This document shows positions 7,438 through 14,435 of a stretch of DNA of 16,880 bases, one piece after another. This DNA comes from Pseudomonadota bacterium (GTDB lineage: Bacteria; Desulfobacterota; Desulfarculia; Desulfarculales; JAHJDS01): assembly GCA_018812395.1 (NCBI GenBank), contig JAHJDS010000462.1:1-16880 (forward strand). Reading direction: 5' to 3'. The position numbers and the translations under genes are program-made. How positions within the stretch are numbered: position 1 is the stretch's first letter; each line of letters opens with the position of its first letter. The notes beneath the pieces were generated by a model. It saw only the letters and a list, made by a program, of their open reading frames with translations. It made no database searches and was not told where the DNA came from.

Positions 7438-7471
7438 CCCGTCCGGGCCGTGACGGCCGGCGGGTTTTTTT
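7438..7471 (+). terminator. plus-strand intrinsic terminator inside the hcp leader region
   Basis: CCCG-t-CCG-g-GCCG-TGA-CGGC-CGG-CGGG (7438-7464) is followed by seven T residues on the plus strand. There is no plus-strand gene upstream that needs it, since hcp and its neighbours are all on the minus strand. It would stop antisense transcription leaving hcp, while on the minus strand it would form a hairpin in the hcp 5' leader. Confidence 0.45.
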
Positions 7472-7480
7472 GCGACGCTT

Positions 7481-7505
7481 ATAGTAACCTGGTACTTGTT
7501 TACCA
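7481..7505 (-). promoter_or_regulatory. hcp: possible hcp promoter/operator
   Basis: The inverted repeat TGGTA-CTTGTT-TACCA (7490-7505) lies next to a minus-strand -10-like TACTAT (7481-7486), in a short AT-rich patch of an otherwise GC-rich gap. No good -35 is visible, which would suit an activator-dependent promoter. It does not match the TTGAC-type HcpR/FNR half sites as I know them. Confidence 0.3.
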
Positions 7506-7551
7506 CTATTTCCCCTGAAGAGGCGCTCCGAGGGCGAGGCCTTGATCAGCT

Positions 7552-8283
7552 CTAGACGTAGAGCTCCCGCGCCCGCTTTCGTCCGGTCTCGGTCTTGAAC
7601 AGCCGGTCGATCTTAGTCGCCAGTTTGTCCTTATCGGACATATCGACCTCGTCGGGCAGATTGACCAACCAGTCGGCGTCCCAGATGACGCGGAACTCGG
7701 GGGTGTCGATGTCCCGGGCGCTGTGGTGGTTGGCGATGATCTTGGTCACGTGCTCGATCACGTCCTCGGGCACCTCGAAGTCGTTCATGATCGCCCGGGC
7801 GATGGGCGGCCCTTCCTGCTCCTGGAAGCGTCCGGCGGCGGATTGGTGTTTCTTCTCGGCGGCCGGGATGCCGATGTCGTGGAGGATGGCCGCGGCGGTG
7901 ATCACCCGCGGGTCCCCGCCCTCGGCGCGCACGATCTCCTGGGCGTATTCAAAGACCTTGAGGGCGTGATGGATCCGGCGCTGATCGCGCCCGAAGACCT
8001 GCTTCATGGCCCGGATCAGCCGGTCGGCCAGGGACTCTCCCGAGTCGTCGGGCTTGCCCTCCTTGGGGTCGTAGCCCAGGCAGTCCTTGGCATGAGGGCA
8101 ATACTCGGCGCAGCCCATGTCCAGGCGAGGGTTTTTCATCCGATACCCGCAGGACGAACAGCGCCGGGCGGCGTCGTCCTTGAAGAACTCGACCGCCTCG
8201 TTGCAGGCCGGGCACTGGACCTCGAATACGTCGCCCGGTTTCCAGAACTGCATGTCCTGTCCCGGACACATGGTCTTGCTCAT
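7552..8283 (-). CDS. HD-domain phosphohydrolase with N-terminal zinc ribbon
   Basis: A 243-residue protein in two parts. Residues ~20-70 carry C24-x2-C27 and C42-x2-C45, a zinc ribbon, followed by C58, C62 and C68, which could form a second metal site. Residues ~100-210 form an HD domain: H105/H106, the HD pair at 135-136 (AAAILHDIG), H186/H187 (ANHH) and D202 (IWDAD). HD domains bind metal and usually cleave phosphoesters; the substrate here is unknown. It lies between the ferredoxin-like gene and hcp on the same strand, so a part in the NO/redox response is inferred from context. The metal cysteines suggest it could sense redox state or NO directly. Confidence 0.85.
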   Translation of the reverse strand: MSKTMCPGQDMQFWKPGDVFEVQCPACNEAVEFFKDDAARRCSSCGYRMKNPRLDMGCAEYCPHAKDCLGYDPKEGKPDDSGESLADRLIRAMKQVFGRDQRRIHHALKVFEYAQEIVRAEGGDPRVITAAAILHDIGIPAAEKKHQSAAGRFQEQEGPPIARAIMNDFEVPEDVIEHVTKIIANHHSARDIDTPEFRVIWDADWLVNLPDEVDMSDKDKLATKIDRLFKTETGRKRARELYV

Positions 8284-8377
8284 CTTGTCCTCCCCTGGCG
8301 CGTCCGAATAAGGGCGTCGGCCGGGTTGTCTTTAATCAGGAAACCACCAGGGCCTATGATTCGACTCGGCGGCCCGC

Positions 8378-9145
8378 TTACGCGGCCTCCAGCCAGGGCA
8401 CGCCGTCCCGCTCCAGGATCTCGCCGCCGCGGCCGATCTTGATTCGACCCAGGGGCACCGTCACCCCGGCCCTCTTAATTGCCTCCTCGGCGGCGTAAAC
8501 AAAGCCGTAACAGCAGGGTACCTCCATGTAAACAGTGGTGATCGACTTCAAATCAGCCCCTTTGATGATCGCCGCCAGGCGGTCGATGTGGGCTTCGAGG
8601 TCATCCAGCTTGGGGCAGCCCATGGCCACGGCCTTGCCCGGTAGCAGTTTTTGGTGCAGGTCCGGAAGGCAGGCGGCCGTGCAGTCGGCCAGGAGCAGCA
8701 GGTCGGCGTTCCGGAGAAAAGGCGCGCCCGGTCCCAGCAGGCCCAGCTTGATCGGGAAATGGCCCAGGGTCGAGGCCGCCGACACCGGTCCGGTGGGGGC
8801 CTCGGGGGCCAGGGGCGTCAGGGTCACGGCCGCCGTGGACGGACAGCCGCAGGCCAGGGGCGGCGGCTCCGGGGCCGGGGCGGCCTTGGCCGACGGGGCC
8901 TTCAACCCCTCGAGGCGCTCCTCCACGGCCGCCTCGTCAAACTCATCGGCCTCTCGTTGCTCGACGGTCAGGGCCCCGGTGGGGCAACCCGACAGACAGG
9001 CCCCCAGCCCGTCACAGTAGAGTTCGCCCACCAAGCGGGCCTTGCCGTCAACGATCTCCAGCGCGCCCTCGGCGCAGTCCAGGATGCACTGGCCGCAGCC
9101 GTCGCACCGCTCCTCGTCGATCTTGATTATATTGCGGACCGGCAT
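8378..9145 (-). CDS. 4Fe-4S ferredoxin-domain protein of the hcp operon
   Basis: 255 residues from an ATG preceded by AAGGAG. The N-terminus has a complete cluster motif, C14-x2-C17-x2-C20-x3-C24. The second motif is C44-x5-C50-x3-C54-P, with Leu47 where the second cysteine would stand (YCDGLGACLSGCP). After a Pro/Ala-rich linker (~80-125) comes a C-terminal domain with C155, C159, C177 (MGCPKLDD) and C211-C212 (VPCCYG), suited to further metal or disulfide chemistry. It overlaps the end of the Rrf2 gene by 19 bases, so the two are coupled. It probably carries electrons for, or helps mature, Hcp; that is inference from the operon. Members of this family are commonly annotated only as 4Fe-4S binding proteins. 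Confidence 0.85.
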   Translation of the reverse strand: MPVRNIIKIDEERCDGCGQCILDCAEGALEIVDGKARLVGELYCDGLGACLSGCPTGALTVEQREADEFDEAAVEERLEGLKAPSAKAAPAPEPPPLACGCPSTAAVTLTPLAPEAPTGPVSAASTLGHFPIKLGLLGPGAPFLRNADLLLLADCTAACLPDLHQKLLPGKAVAMGCPKLDDLEAHIDRLAAIIKGADLKSITTVYMEVPCCYGFVYAAEEAIKRAGVTVPLGRIKIGRGGEILERDGVPWLEAA

Positions 9146-9573
9146 TTTGTCTCTCCTTCCGGTAAATCGGTCAGGGCCGACAGGGGCGTGCCCACCAGAT
9201 ACTCGCGGACCATGCGGTCCACCTGGGACATGACCCCGCCCATGATGCACCCGGCCCGGGTGCAAGTGGCGGTCGGTCGGCCGAACAGACAGTGACTCGT
9301 TTCCAGGCGGCCCTCGATGGCCTCCCAGACCTCCAGCAGGGTGATCTGGGCCGCGCCGCGGGCCAGACGAAAACCGCCCCGAGGGCCCCGGACCGATTCC
9401 ACCAGGCCGGCCCGGGTCAGGCGCTGCAAGACCTTGCTCAAATGGGCCTCGGACGCCCCCAGGCACCGGGCCATTTCCTTGGTGGTCAGAATCTCATCCG
9501 CCTCCTCGGCCATGAGCACCGTCGAGTGCAGGGCCAGCGAGGCCGCTTCCGAGACGTGGACAAAGCTGCTCAT
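9127..9573 (-). CDS. Rrf2-family transcriptional regulator (NsrR/IscR-like)
   Basis: 148 residues. A winged helix-turn-helix spans ~27-72, including LTTKEMARCLGASEAHLSKV and the wing VRGPRGGFRLAR. Three cysteines at 95, 104 and 109 (CLFGRPTATCTRAGC) sit where Rrf2 proteins such as NsrR and IscR hold an Fe-S cluster. It heads the operon containing the ferredoxin-like, HD and hcp genes, which fits a repressor released by NO or oxidants. The palindrome over its own promoter at 9666-9679 is a natural operator. It is slightly different in Cys spacing from E. coli NsrR, so I do not assign that symbol. Confidence 0.92.
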   Translation of the reverse strand: MSSFVHVSEAASLALHSTVLMAEEADEILTTKEMARCLGASEAHLSKVLQRLTRAGLVESVRGPRGGFRLARGAAQITLLEVWEAIEGRLETSHCLFGRPTATCTRAGCIMGGVMSQVDRMVREYLVGTPLSALTDLPEGETKCRSAI

Positions 9574-9665
9574 CGATCCTGCTCCCCGCCCCCGCCCCGG
9601 TCGGGGCGGACGGCCGGTTTGTTCTGGTCCGGTTGGGGACCGTTTTTGGCCTTAACTGTCATTTT

Positions 9666-9699
9666 AGTATTACTATACTTATTTTCCCCGGGATGTCAA
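9666..9699 (-). promoter_or_regulatory. promoter of the rrf2-hcp operon with overlapping palindromic operator
   Basis: Minus strand TTGACA (9694-9699), 16-base spacer, TATAGT (9672-9677). The perfect inverted repeat AGTAT-TACT-ATACT (9666-9679) covers the -10. This AT-rich block stands out in GC-rich DNA. Placement over the -10 fits repression by the Rrf2 protein encoded ~90 bases downstream. Confidence 0.65.
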
Positions 9700-9843
9700 G
9701 TCAAAAAATGCTCGCTCACCAAAAAAAATCCGATCAGCCGCCACCCTTCAGCTCAAGGCCCGGGTCGTCAATAAATATTCTTAATTCATTCAGTTATCAC
9801 CGCCACACCGCCACCAAACCTTACAATTCCCTTGATCTTCCCC
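9700..9843. other. intergenic spacer, no gene seen
   Basis: A 144-base stretch upstream of the rrf2 promoter that is AT-richer than its neighbours. I see no credible reading frame, RNA gene or repeat in it. Together with the 9574-9699 leader/promoter and the 9844-9982 tail of the GGDEF gene it makes up a ~410-base gap between genes. Confidence 0.5.
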
Positions 9844-9874
9844 AAAAAAAAGCCGCCGGTCGACCTCGGCCGGC
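9844..9874 (-). terminator. intrinsic terminator after the diguanylate cyclase gene
   Basis: On the minus strand a GC-rich hairpin (GCCGG...CCGGC) ends in GGC followed by eight T residues. It lies about 110 bases past the GGDEF stop and is correctly oriented for that transcript. The hairpin core recurs almost identically at 12155-12177. Confidence 0.75.
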
Positions 9875-9982
9875 GATCAGGGGCCGGGTCGGGTCCGATG
9901 GGTCCAGGCAGCCTTTCCATACCGTCCCTAAAAACTCATAAGTATATGGTATAACATCTAAATCGTAGCGAACGGGACGGCC

Positions 9983-11155
9983 TTAGAGGACGGCTACCCG
10001 GTTGCGTCCGGCTTCCTTGGCCTGGTAAAGGGCCTTGTCAGCCCGCCGGACTAAATCTTCTGGTCCAAAGTCCAGCGGACCGGCCTCGGCCACACCGAGC
10101 GAAATGGTGACCGGAAACCGCTGACCCTGGACCAGGAACTCGGTGGCCTCTATAGTCGAGCGCAGCTTCTCCGCGGCCACCGCGCCCTGCTGTTTTTCGG
10201 TTTCCGGCAAGATGACGATGAATTCCTCTCCGCCATAACGGGCCACCAAGTCGGTGCGACGCAGCAGGGGCTTGACCCGCTCGATGATCTCGCGCAGGCA
10301 GCGGTCGCCGATGGGATGGCCGTAAGTGTCGTTGACCCTCTTGAAGTGATCCACGTCAAACATGATCACGGAGAAGGGGTGCTGGTAGCGGCGGAACCGA
10401 TCCAGCTCTTGGCCCAGGCGGTCTTCGAATGTGGACCGGGTGTATGCCCCGGTCAAGGGATCGAATTGGAGCTTGTGGGCCAGAGACTTTTTCTCGGCCT
10501 CGACCCGGCTCAGTTCTTCCTGTAGTCCGTGGAGTCGGTCCCGGAACCGAGTGATTTCGTTTTGGACTTGTCCCTCCAGGGATTGATCGAATTGGCGCCG
10601 TTGATCGAGCGCCTCCTGCAACGTGGTGAGCCGGTCCAACACCGTCTGCTTGATATCTTCCAGCCGACGGGCGTCGTGGAGGGCCTCCTGGAGCGACGCC
10701 AGATTCTGGTCCAGGTTGTCATCGAGACCGGCCTTGATCTGCACCCCGTCCTGAAACCGGTCCAAGGAGGCCGCCAGGCGGCCTTCGAGCTCCTTGAGCT
10801 TGTGGGCGACCTCGGCCACGAAAGCGACTTGCGACCGCCTCTCTCGGTTGACCTGTTCCGTGTATTGCTGAAGTACGGCTTCCAGTCGGGGATGAATCGC
10901 CAGCAACTCCGTGGGGTCCTGGCAGCGCTGGATGTCGGTCTTGAGGTCGGTCACCAGACGGAGGTAGTTGTCGGACAGGTCTACCTCGAGTTTGGCGGCC
11001 AGGCCGAGATAGGCCTCCTTGAGATCGATTGCCGGTCCGGAGTTACGGCTCGGTGCCGCCTCCACCGGCTTGGTCTGGACGGCGCTCGGTCGGGGCGGCT
11101 TAGCCACCCGGTCCGACGCCGGCCTTGACCGGTCACTATTGTCGTTCATACCCAA
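9983..11155 (-). CDS. diguanylate cyclase (GGDEF) with N-terminal helical region
   Basis: A 390-residue cytoplasmic protein with no signal peptide or membrane segment. Residues ~45-225 are charged and helical, probably a coiled coil or dimerisation module. The GGDEF domain follows from ~228: FDPLTGAYTR start motif, metal-binding FDVDHF (Asp267), and active-site GGEEF at 308-312. Arg299 and Asp302 (RRTD), five residues before GGEEF, form the inhibitory I-site. It should therefore make c-di-GMP from GTP with product feedback. It follows the CheX-REC gene by 52 bases on the same strand and is likely its output partner. The start may be ATG 11155 or 11149; ribosome-binding signals are weak. Confidence 0.93.
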   Translation of the reverse strand: MGMNDNSDRSRPASDRVAKPPRPSAVQTKPVEAAPSRNSGPAIDLKEAYLGLAAKLEVDLSDNYLRLVTDLKTDIQRCQDPTELLAIHPRLEAVLQQYTEQVNRERRSQVAFVAEVAHKLKELEGRLAASLDRFQDGVQIKAGLDDNLDQNLASLQEALHDARRLEDIKQTVLDRLTTLQEALDQRRQFDQSLEGQVQNEITRFRDRLHGLQEELSRVEAEKKSLAHKLQFDPLTGAYTRSTFEDRLGQELDRFRRYQHPFSVIMFDVDHFKRVNDTYGHPIGDRCLREIIERVKPLLRRTDLVARYGGEEFIVILPETEKQQGAVAAEKLRSTIEATEFLVQGQRFPVTISLGVAEAGPLDFGPEDLVRRADKALYQAKEAGRNRVAVL

Positions 11156-11207
11156 TCCACGTCAGGCGAAGGGGCTGTCCGCCGGTGCGGGAATTGAGGC
11201 GCCGGGG

Positions 11208-12080
11208 TCAATCGGTCGCTTGGGCCAGGACCTTTTTGACCGTCGCCGCCAGCCGCTCATCTTCAACCGGTTTCACCAAATATTCGGCCACGCCCAGGGT
11301 CTTGGCCGCCATGATTTCATCACGCCGGCTCGACGAAGTCATGACGATGAACTTGGCCGTCGGGTCCAATCCCCGAATTTCCATCATGGCGTCAAAGCCG
11401 CCCATTTCCGGCATGACCAAGTCCATGATCGTCACCTGCGGTCGGAACTCCACGAATTTCTTCACCGCGTCGCGGCCGTTGTGGGCCACGCCGACCTCCA
11501 GACCGACGACCCTGAGGGCGTCGGACACCACGTGACAGATCATCTTGGAATCGTCCACCACCAGGACCCGGCCCCAGGTCTGCTCCGGAACGGCCGAGTA
11601 TGAAAAGTCAACCCGAAAGACGAATTTCGTAAGGGGCATGTTCAAGGTGACGGCATAGCTCTCGGTCTTAAAGCCCTCCGGCGTCTGGACGGTGGTCTGT
11701 TGTAGGGACGACGGCGGGTCGAATGTCACCGGCAGGCCCAAGCCGTCCCAGGACGATATGGTCCGGCCGACCACGGTGTTGAGGAACTCGCCCAGAATGT
11801 CGAGGGCCACCTCGTCCAATTGTTCCAGGGGCGCCAGGCCCAGTTTCTTGCCGACGGCGTTGGCCAGGGCCAAGGCCATTTCCTCTTGAGCGAATCCCAG
11901 GATGATGTGGCCTTGAAGCGGCTCCTCTCGGTGTCGGTACTCAATCACTATGGCCAGCGGAAACGTATCCGACTCCTTGGAGTCCTGAGTGAAGTTGGCC
12001 CTCATGGCGACCATATCGGACATCTTGGAAAAAACCTCGCTGGCGTTGTCGGCCAGGACCTTGACGTACTCCAGAAACAT
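11208..12080 (-). CDS. CheX-like phosphatase fused to a response-regulator receiver domain
   Basis: 290 residues. The first ~155 resemble CheX-type CheY-P phosphatases, with the E98-x2-N101 pair (GEFLNTVVG) that supplies their catalytic residues. Residues ~170-290 are a receiver domain: acidic pair Asp176/Asp177, phospho-acceptor Asp220 (TIMDLVMPEMGG), switch residue around Thr248-Ser249 and Lys270 (YLVKP). Having the phosphatase and its possible substrate in one chain suggests self-limiting phosphorylation. GAGGTGG precedes the ATG. It is upstream of, and probably co-transcribed with, the diguanylate cyclase, so it may gate c-di-GMP output. The partner histidine kinase is not in the window. 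Confidence 0.88.
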   Translation of the reverse strand: MFLEYVKVLADNASEVFSKMSDMVAMRANFTQDSKESDTFPLAIVIEYRHREEPLQGHIILGFAQEEMALALANAVGKKLGLAPLEQLDEVALDILGEFLNTVVGRTISSWDGLGLPVTFDPPSSLQQTTVQTPEGFKTESYAVTLNMPLTKFVFRVDFSYSAVPEQTWGRVLVVDDSKMICHVVSDALRVVGLEVGVAHNGRDAVKKFVEFRPQVTIMDLVMPEMGGFDAMMEIRGLDPTAKFIVMTSSSRRDEIMAAKTLGVAEYLVKPVEDERLAATVKKVLAQATD

Positions 12081-12154
12081 ATTTCCACCTCGATGGTAAT
12101 CGGAATAATCTACCTGATTAATATATCATAGATGCGGCCGGCCCACCACGAAGA

Positions 12155-12177
12155 AGGCCGCCGGTCGCCCTCGGCCG
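12155..12177. repeat. GC-rich hairpin repeat, second copy
   Basis: The 23 bases here match 9852-9874 at all but one position (GCCGCCGGTC at the 5' end, TCGGCCGGC at the 3' end). Both copies lie downstream of minus-strand genes; this copy lacks the T-tract. A looser relative (GCCGCCGGTCTCGGCCGCC) occurs near 5561-5583. It may be a dispersed intergenic palindrome that doubles as a terminator. Confidence 0.5.
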
Positions 12178-12296
12178 GCACCGGGGGGTGGTGTCACGGC
12201 CGAGGGACGACGCGGCGACCGGGGCTCCCCTGGTCAGGGAACCGCCCGAGGGGTGGAAAAGGAGGATTAACCGCCCCCCGATTCATTGGTCGCCCT

Positions 12297-12318
12297 CCCC
12301 GCGGGAAGCCCGGCGGGG
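12297..12318 (-). terminator. hairpin just downstream of amt
   Basis: CCCCGC (12297-12302) pairs with GCGGGG (12313-12318), with GGG-aag-CCC pairing inside. It begins within 20 bases of the amt stop. No T-tract follows on the minus strand, so intrinsic termination is doubtful. Confidence 0.4.
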
Positions 12319-12333
12319 CGGGGGTTTCATTGA

Positions 12334-13565
12334 TTACAGGGCGTAACCCGATTCGCCGTGCTGGCTCAGGTCCAGCCCCTGGACCTCGTCTTCCTCGCTG
12401 ACGCGCAGCCCGATCAGGGCCTTGACCACCAACAGGATAATCAGGGTGGCGATGAAGACAAAGGCGATGGTGGCCATGACGCTGACGAACTGGATCCAGA
12501 GCTGGACCGGCTTGCCGGCCAGGAGCCCGAGGCCCCCTGGCTGGACCACGCCGGTCCAGCCGGCGAAGATCCCGGTGGCCAGGGCGCCCCAGGTGCCGCC
12601 CACGCCGTGGATGCCGACCACGTCCAGGGCGTCGTCGTAGCCGAGCTTCATCTTCCAGGCGCAGCCCAGGTAGCAGAACCCTCCGGCGCCGACGCCGATG
12701 ATCAGGGCGGGGATGGTGGCCACGAAACCGCTGGCCGGGGTGATGGCCACCAGGCCGGCCACCGCCCCCGAGGCGGCGCCGAGGGTGGTCGGCTTACCGC
12801 GGTGGAGCCATTCGACCAGGGCCCAGGTCACGCTGCCCATGGCCGCGGCGACGTTGGTCACCACCAAGGCGCTGGAGGCCACGGCGCCTGCCTCCAGGGC
12901 GCTGCCGGCGTTGAATCCGAACCAGCCGAACCAGAGCAGCCCGGCCCCGAGGATGGTCAGGGGCAGGTTGTGGGGGATGAAGGCCTCGGTCCCGAAGCCG
13001 CGGCGCTTGCCCAGGACCAAAACGCAGGCCAGGGCGGCCGTGGCCGAGCTGATGTGGACCACCGTGCCGCCGGCGAAGTCCAGGGCCCCCATCTTACCCA
13101 TCCAGCCGCCCGGTCCCCAGACCCAGTGACACAGCGGCGCGTAGACGAACGTGGCCCACAGCACCGAAAACACAACAAAGGCCGAGAACTTGATCCGCTC
13201 GGCAAAGGCGCCGGTGATCAGGGCCACGGTGATGACGGCGAACATGCCCTGGAAGGTCATGAACGTCAGGCCTAGGTCCCGGTCTGCTTGGCCGCGTCGG
13301 CCACCAGGACGCCTTTGTCAAACCCGACTCCGCTGAGGGCGAAATACTTGAGCGAGCCGAACAGACCGCCCACGTCCGGGCCAAAGGCGATGGAAAAGCC
13401 CCACAAAACCCAGACCACGCTGACGATCCCGAGCAGGATGAAGCTGTGCATCATCGTGCCCAAGACGTTTTTCTGGCGGGTCAGCCCGCCGTAGAACATG
13501 GCCAGCCCGGGCGTCATGAGCATCACCAGGGCCGCGGAAATCATCAGAAAGGCGTTGTTGGCCAT
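12334..13565 (-). pseudogene. amt: ammonium transporter, interrupted by a frameshift
   Basis: Two minus-strand frames together make one Amt/MEP/Rh transporter of about 410 residues. The first (13565 to ~13272) encodes the N-terminal helices (MLMTPGLAMFYGGLTRQKNVLGT). The second (~13277 to 12334) encodes the rest. The join reads AAKQTG, then DLGLTFMTFQGMFA in the shifted frame; restoring one G in the GGG run around 13279-13281 gives a continuous protein, so a single-base deletion or a homopolymer sequencing error explains it. Both pore histidine motifs remain (GGTVVHIS and GIHGVGGTWG), as do the many membrane helices. AGGAGG precedes the start. No glnK lies next to it, which is unusual. A sigma-54 promoter upstream fits nitrogen-limited expression. 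Confidence 0.9.
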
Positions 13566-13615
13566 TTATACTCCTCCTGGGTCAAACGTCCGAAGTCCCC
13601 CGAATGCCCATCGGG

Positions 13616-13694
13616 GCCTGGTCTTGGTTCTGGGCCGCCGAAGACGACAACCATCCGGGTGACGAACAGGTTTGGCCCGATTTTAAGACCAGGC
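13616..13694 (-). promoter_or_regulatory. structured leader of the amt transcript
   Basis: GCCTGGTCTT (13616-13625) and AAGACCAGGC (13685-13694) are perfect 10-base complements, 59 bases apart. A nested GGGCC/GGCCC pair lies within. This places a long stem in the ~200-nt leader between the sigma-54 promoter and the amt start. It resembles no RNA family I can name. Confidence 0.4.
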
Positions 13695-13776
13695 GGTCGT
13701 CGTATGTCCGGCCCGGTGGTGGTCCTTGAATCGAACCGATCGCGCGGTCGGTTGACGGTTGTTGGGGAAGAGTTGG

Positions 13777-13790
13777 GCAAGATTGGTGCC
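13777..13790 (-). promoter_or_regulatory. sigma-54 (RpoN) promoter for amt
   Basis: The minus strand reads GGCACCAATCTTGC: GG and GC separated by exactly ten bases, matching the -24/-12 consensus TGGCAC-N5-TTGC closely. It faces amt. RpoN control of ammonium transporters under nitrogen limitation is well established. An NtrC enhancer should lie upstream, but I could not identify one with confidence. Confidence 0.75.
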
Positions 13791-13924
13791 GTACTTTTTT
13801 TATTTGTTATTTCTGTCAATTAAGCTGGTCGGGGCCTTTTTTTGGCCGGCCGTTGTTCATTTTTGTAGATTCTTTCATTAAGCCTCCGGTGTCGATTTAC
13901 ACTTTTGTATATTTGGCCGCCCCC

Positions 13925-13953
13925 TTGCAACCGCCACCAACCTCACCTATATT
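13925..13953 (+). promoter_or_regulatory. sigma-70-type promoter for wrbA
   Basis: TTGCAA (13925-13930), 17-base spacer, TATATT (13948-13953). The expected transcription start is near 13960. Divergent from the amt promoter. Confidence 0.6.
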
Positions 13954-13964
13954 TTTCAGTGAAA

Positions 13965-13985
13965 GCGGTGTCCGCCAGACACCGC
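13965..13985 (+). promoter_or_regulatory. palindrome at the wrbA transcription start, likely operator
   Basis: GCGGTGTC-CGCCA-GACACCGC is a perfect 8-base inverted repeat lying just downstream of the predicted start point of wrbA. The position suits a repressor roadblock, or a 5' mRNA hairpin. Confidence 0.5.
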
Positions 13986-14028
13986 CACCAGTCGCCCCGC
14001 CGAGGTGCCCCTAACCAGGAGGACGCCC

Positions 14029-14386
14029 ATGGCCCGCGTGTCTATTGTCTTCTACTCCATGTACGGACATGTCCATCAAATGGCCGAGGCCGTGGCCCAA
14101 GGCGCGGCGGCCGTGGCCGGGACCGAGGTCAGCCTGTGGCAGGTCCCCGAATTGGTCCCCGACGAAGCGCTCAAGGCCTCGGGTGCCTGGGAGGTCCGCC
14201 GGAAATTCGCCGACGTGCCGATCATCGCGGCCGAAAACCTGCCCCAGGCCGACGCCGTCATCTTCGGCACGCCCACCCGCTTCGGCATGATGTGCGCCCA
14301 GATGCGCCAACTCCTGGACCAGACCGGCGGCCTGTGGGCCAAAGGGGCCCTGATCAACAAGATCGGCAGCGTCTTCACCTCGACAG
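14029..14386 (+). CDS. wrbA: NAD(P)H:quinone oxidoreductase WrbA, truncated at a chimeric joint
   Basis: The first 119 residues of a flavodoxin-fold quinone reductase that is normally ~200 long. YSMYGH (9-14) is the FMN phosphate loop, and FGTPTRFGMMCAQMRQLLDQTGG is the second FMN-binding segment. The start at 14029 has AGGAGG six bases upstream. The match runs perfectly to SVFTST and then stops: the next codons (ELNPL...) are AT-rich and are the reverse complement of parB. The rest of the gene is not in the window. It would act in two-electron quinone reduction against oxidative stress. The cut end is best explained by joining of two unrelated DNAs. Confidence 0.92.
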
Positions 14387-14423
14387 AACTTAATCCCTTA
14401 CCTAAACCAGTAGTTTTTGTCAT
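14385..14423 (-). CDS. parB: chromosome-partitioning protein ParB, first 13 codons only
   Basis: Twelve bases after the parA stop on the minus strand, an ATG opens MTKTTGLGKGLSS, the conserved ParB/Spo0J N-terminus (GLGKGLSS motif). At that point the sequence runs into the antisense of wrbA and the homology ends. parA-parB order and spacing are exactly as in chromosomal partition operons. The remainder of ParB should continue in the true source genome. This fragment fixes the chimeric breakpoint to within a few bases of 14385. Confidence 0.85.
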
Positions 14424-14435
14424 AAATTAAAAATT

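Noticed and set aside
8378..9466. A longer start (9466) for the ferredoxin-like protein
   Set aside because: The extra N-terminal part is the rrf2 coding region read in another frame. ATG 9145 has an AAGGAG site and begins just before the first cluster motif.
14387..14430. A natural C-terminus for WrbA (14 codons after the joint)
   Set aside because: These codons are the reverse complement of the start of parB and bear no relation to WrbA.
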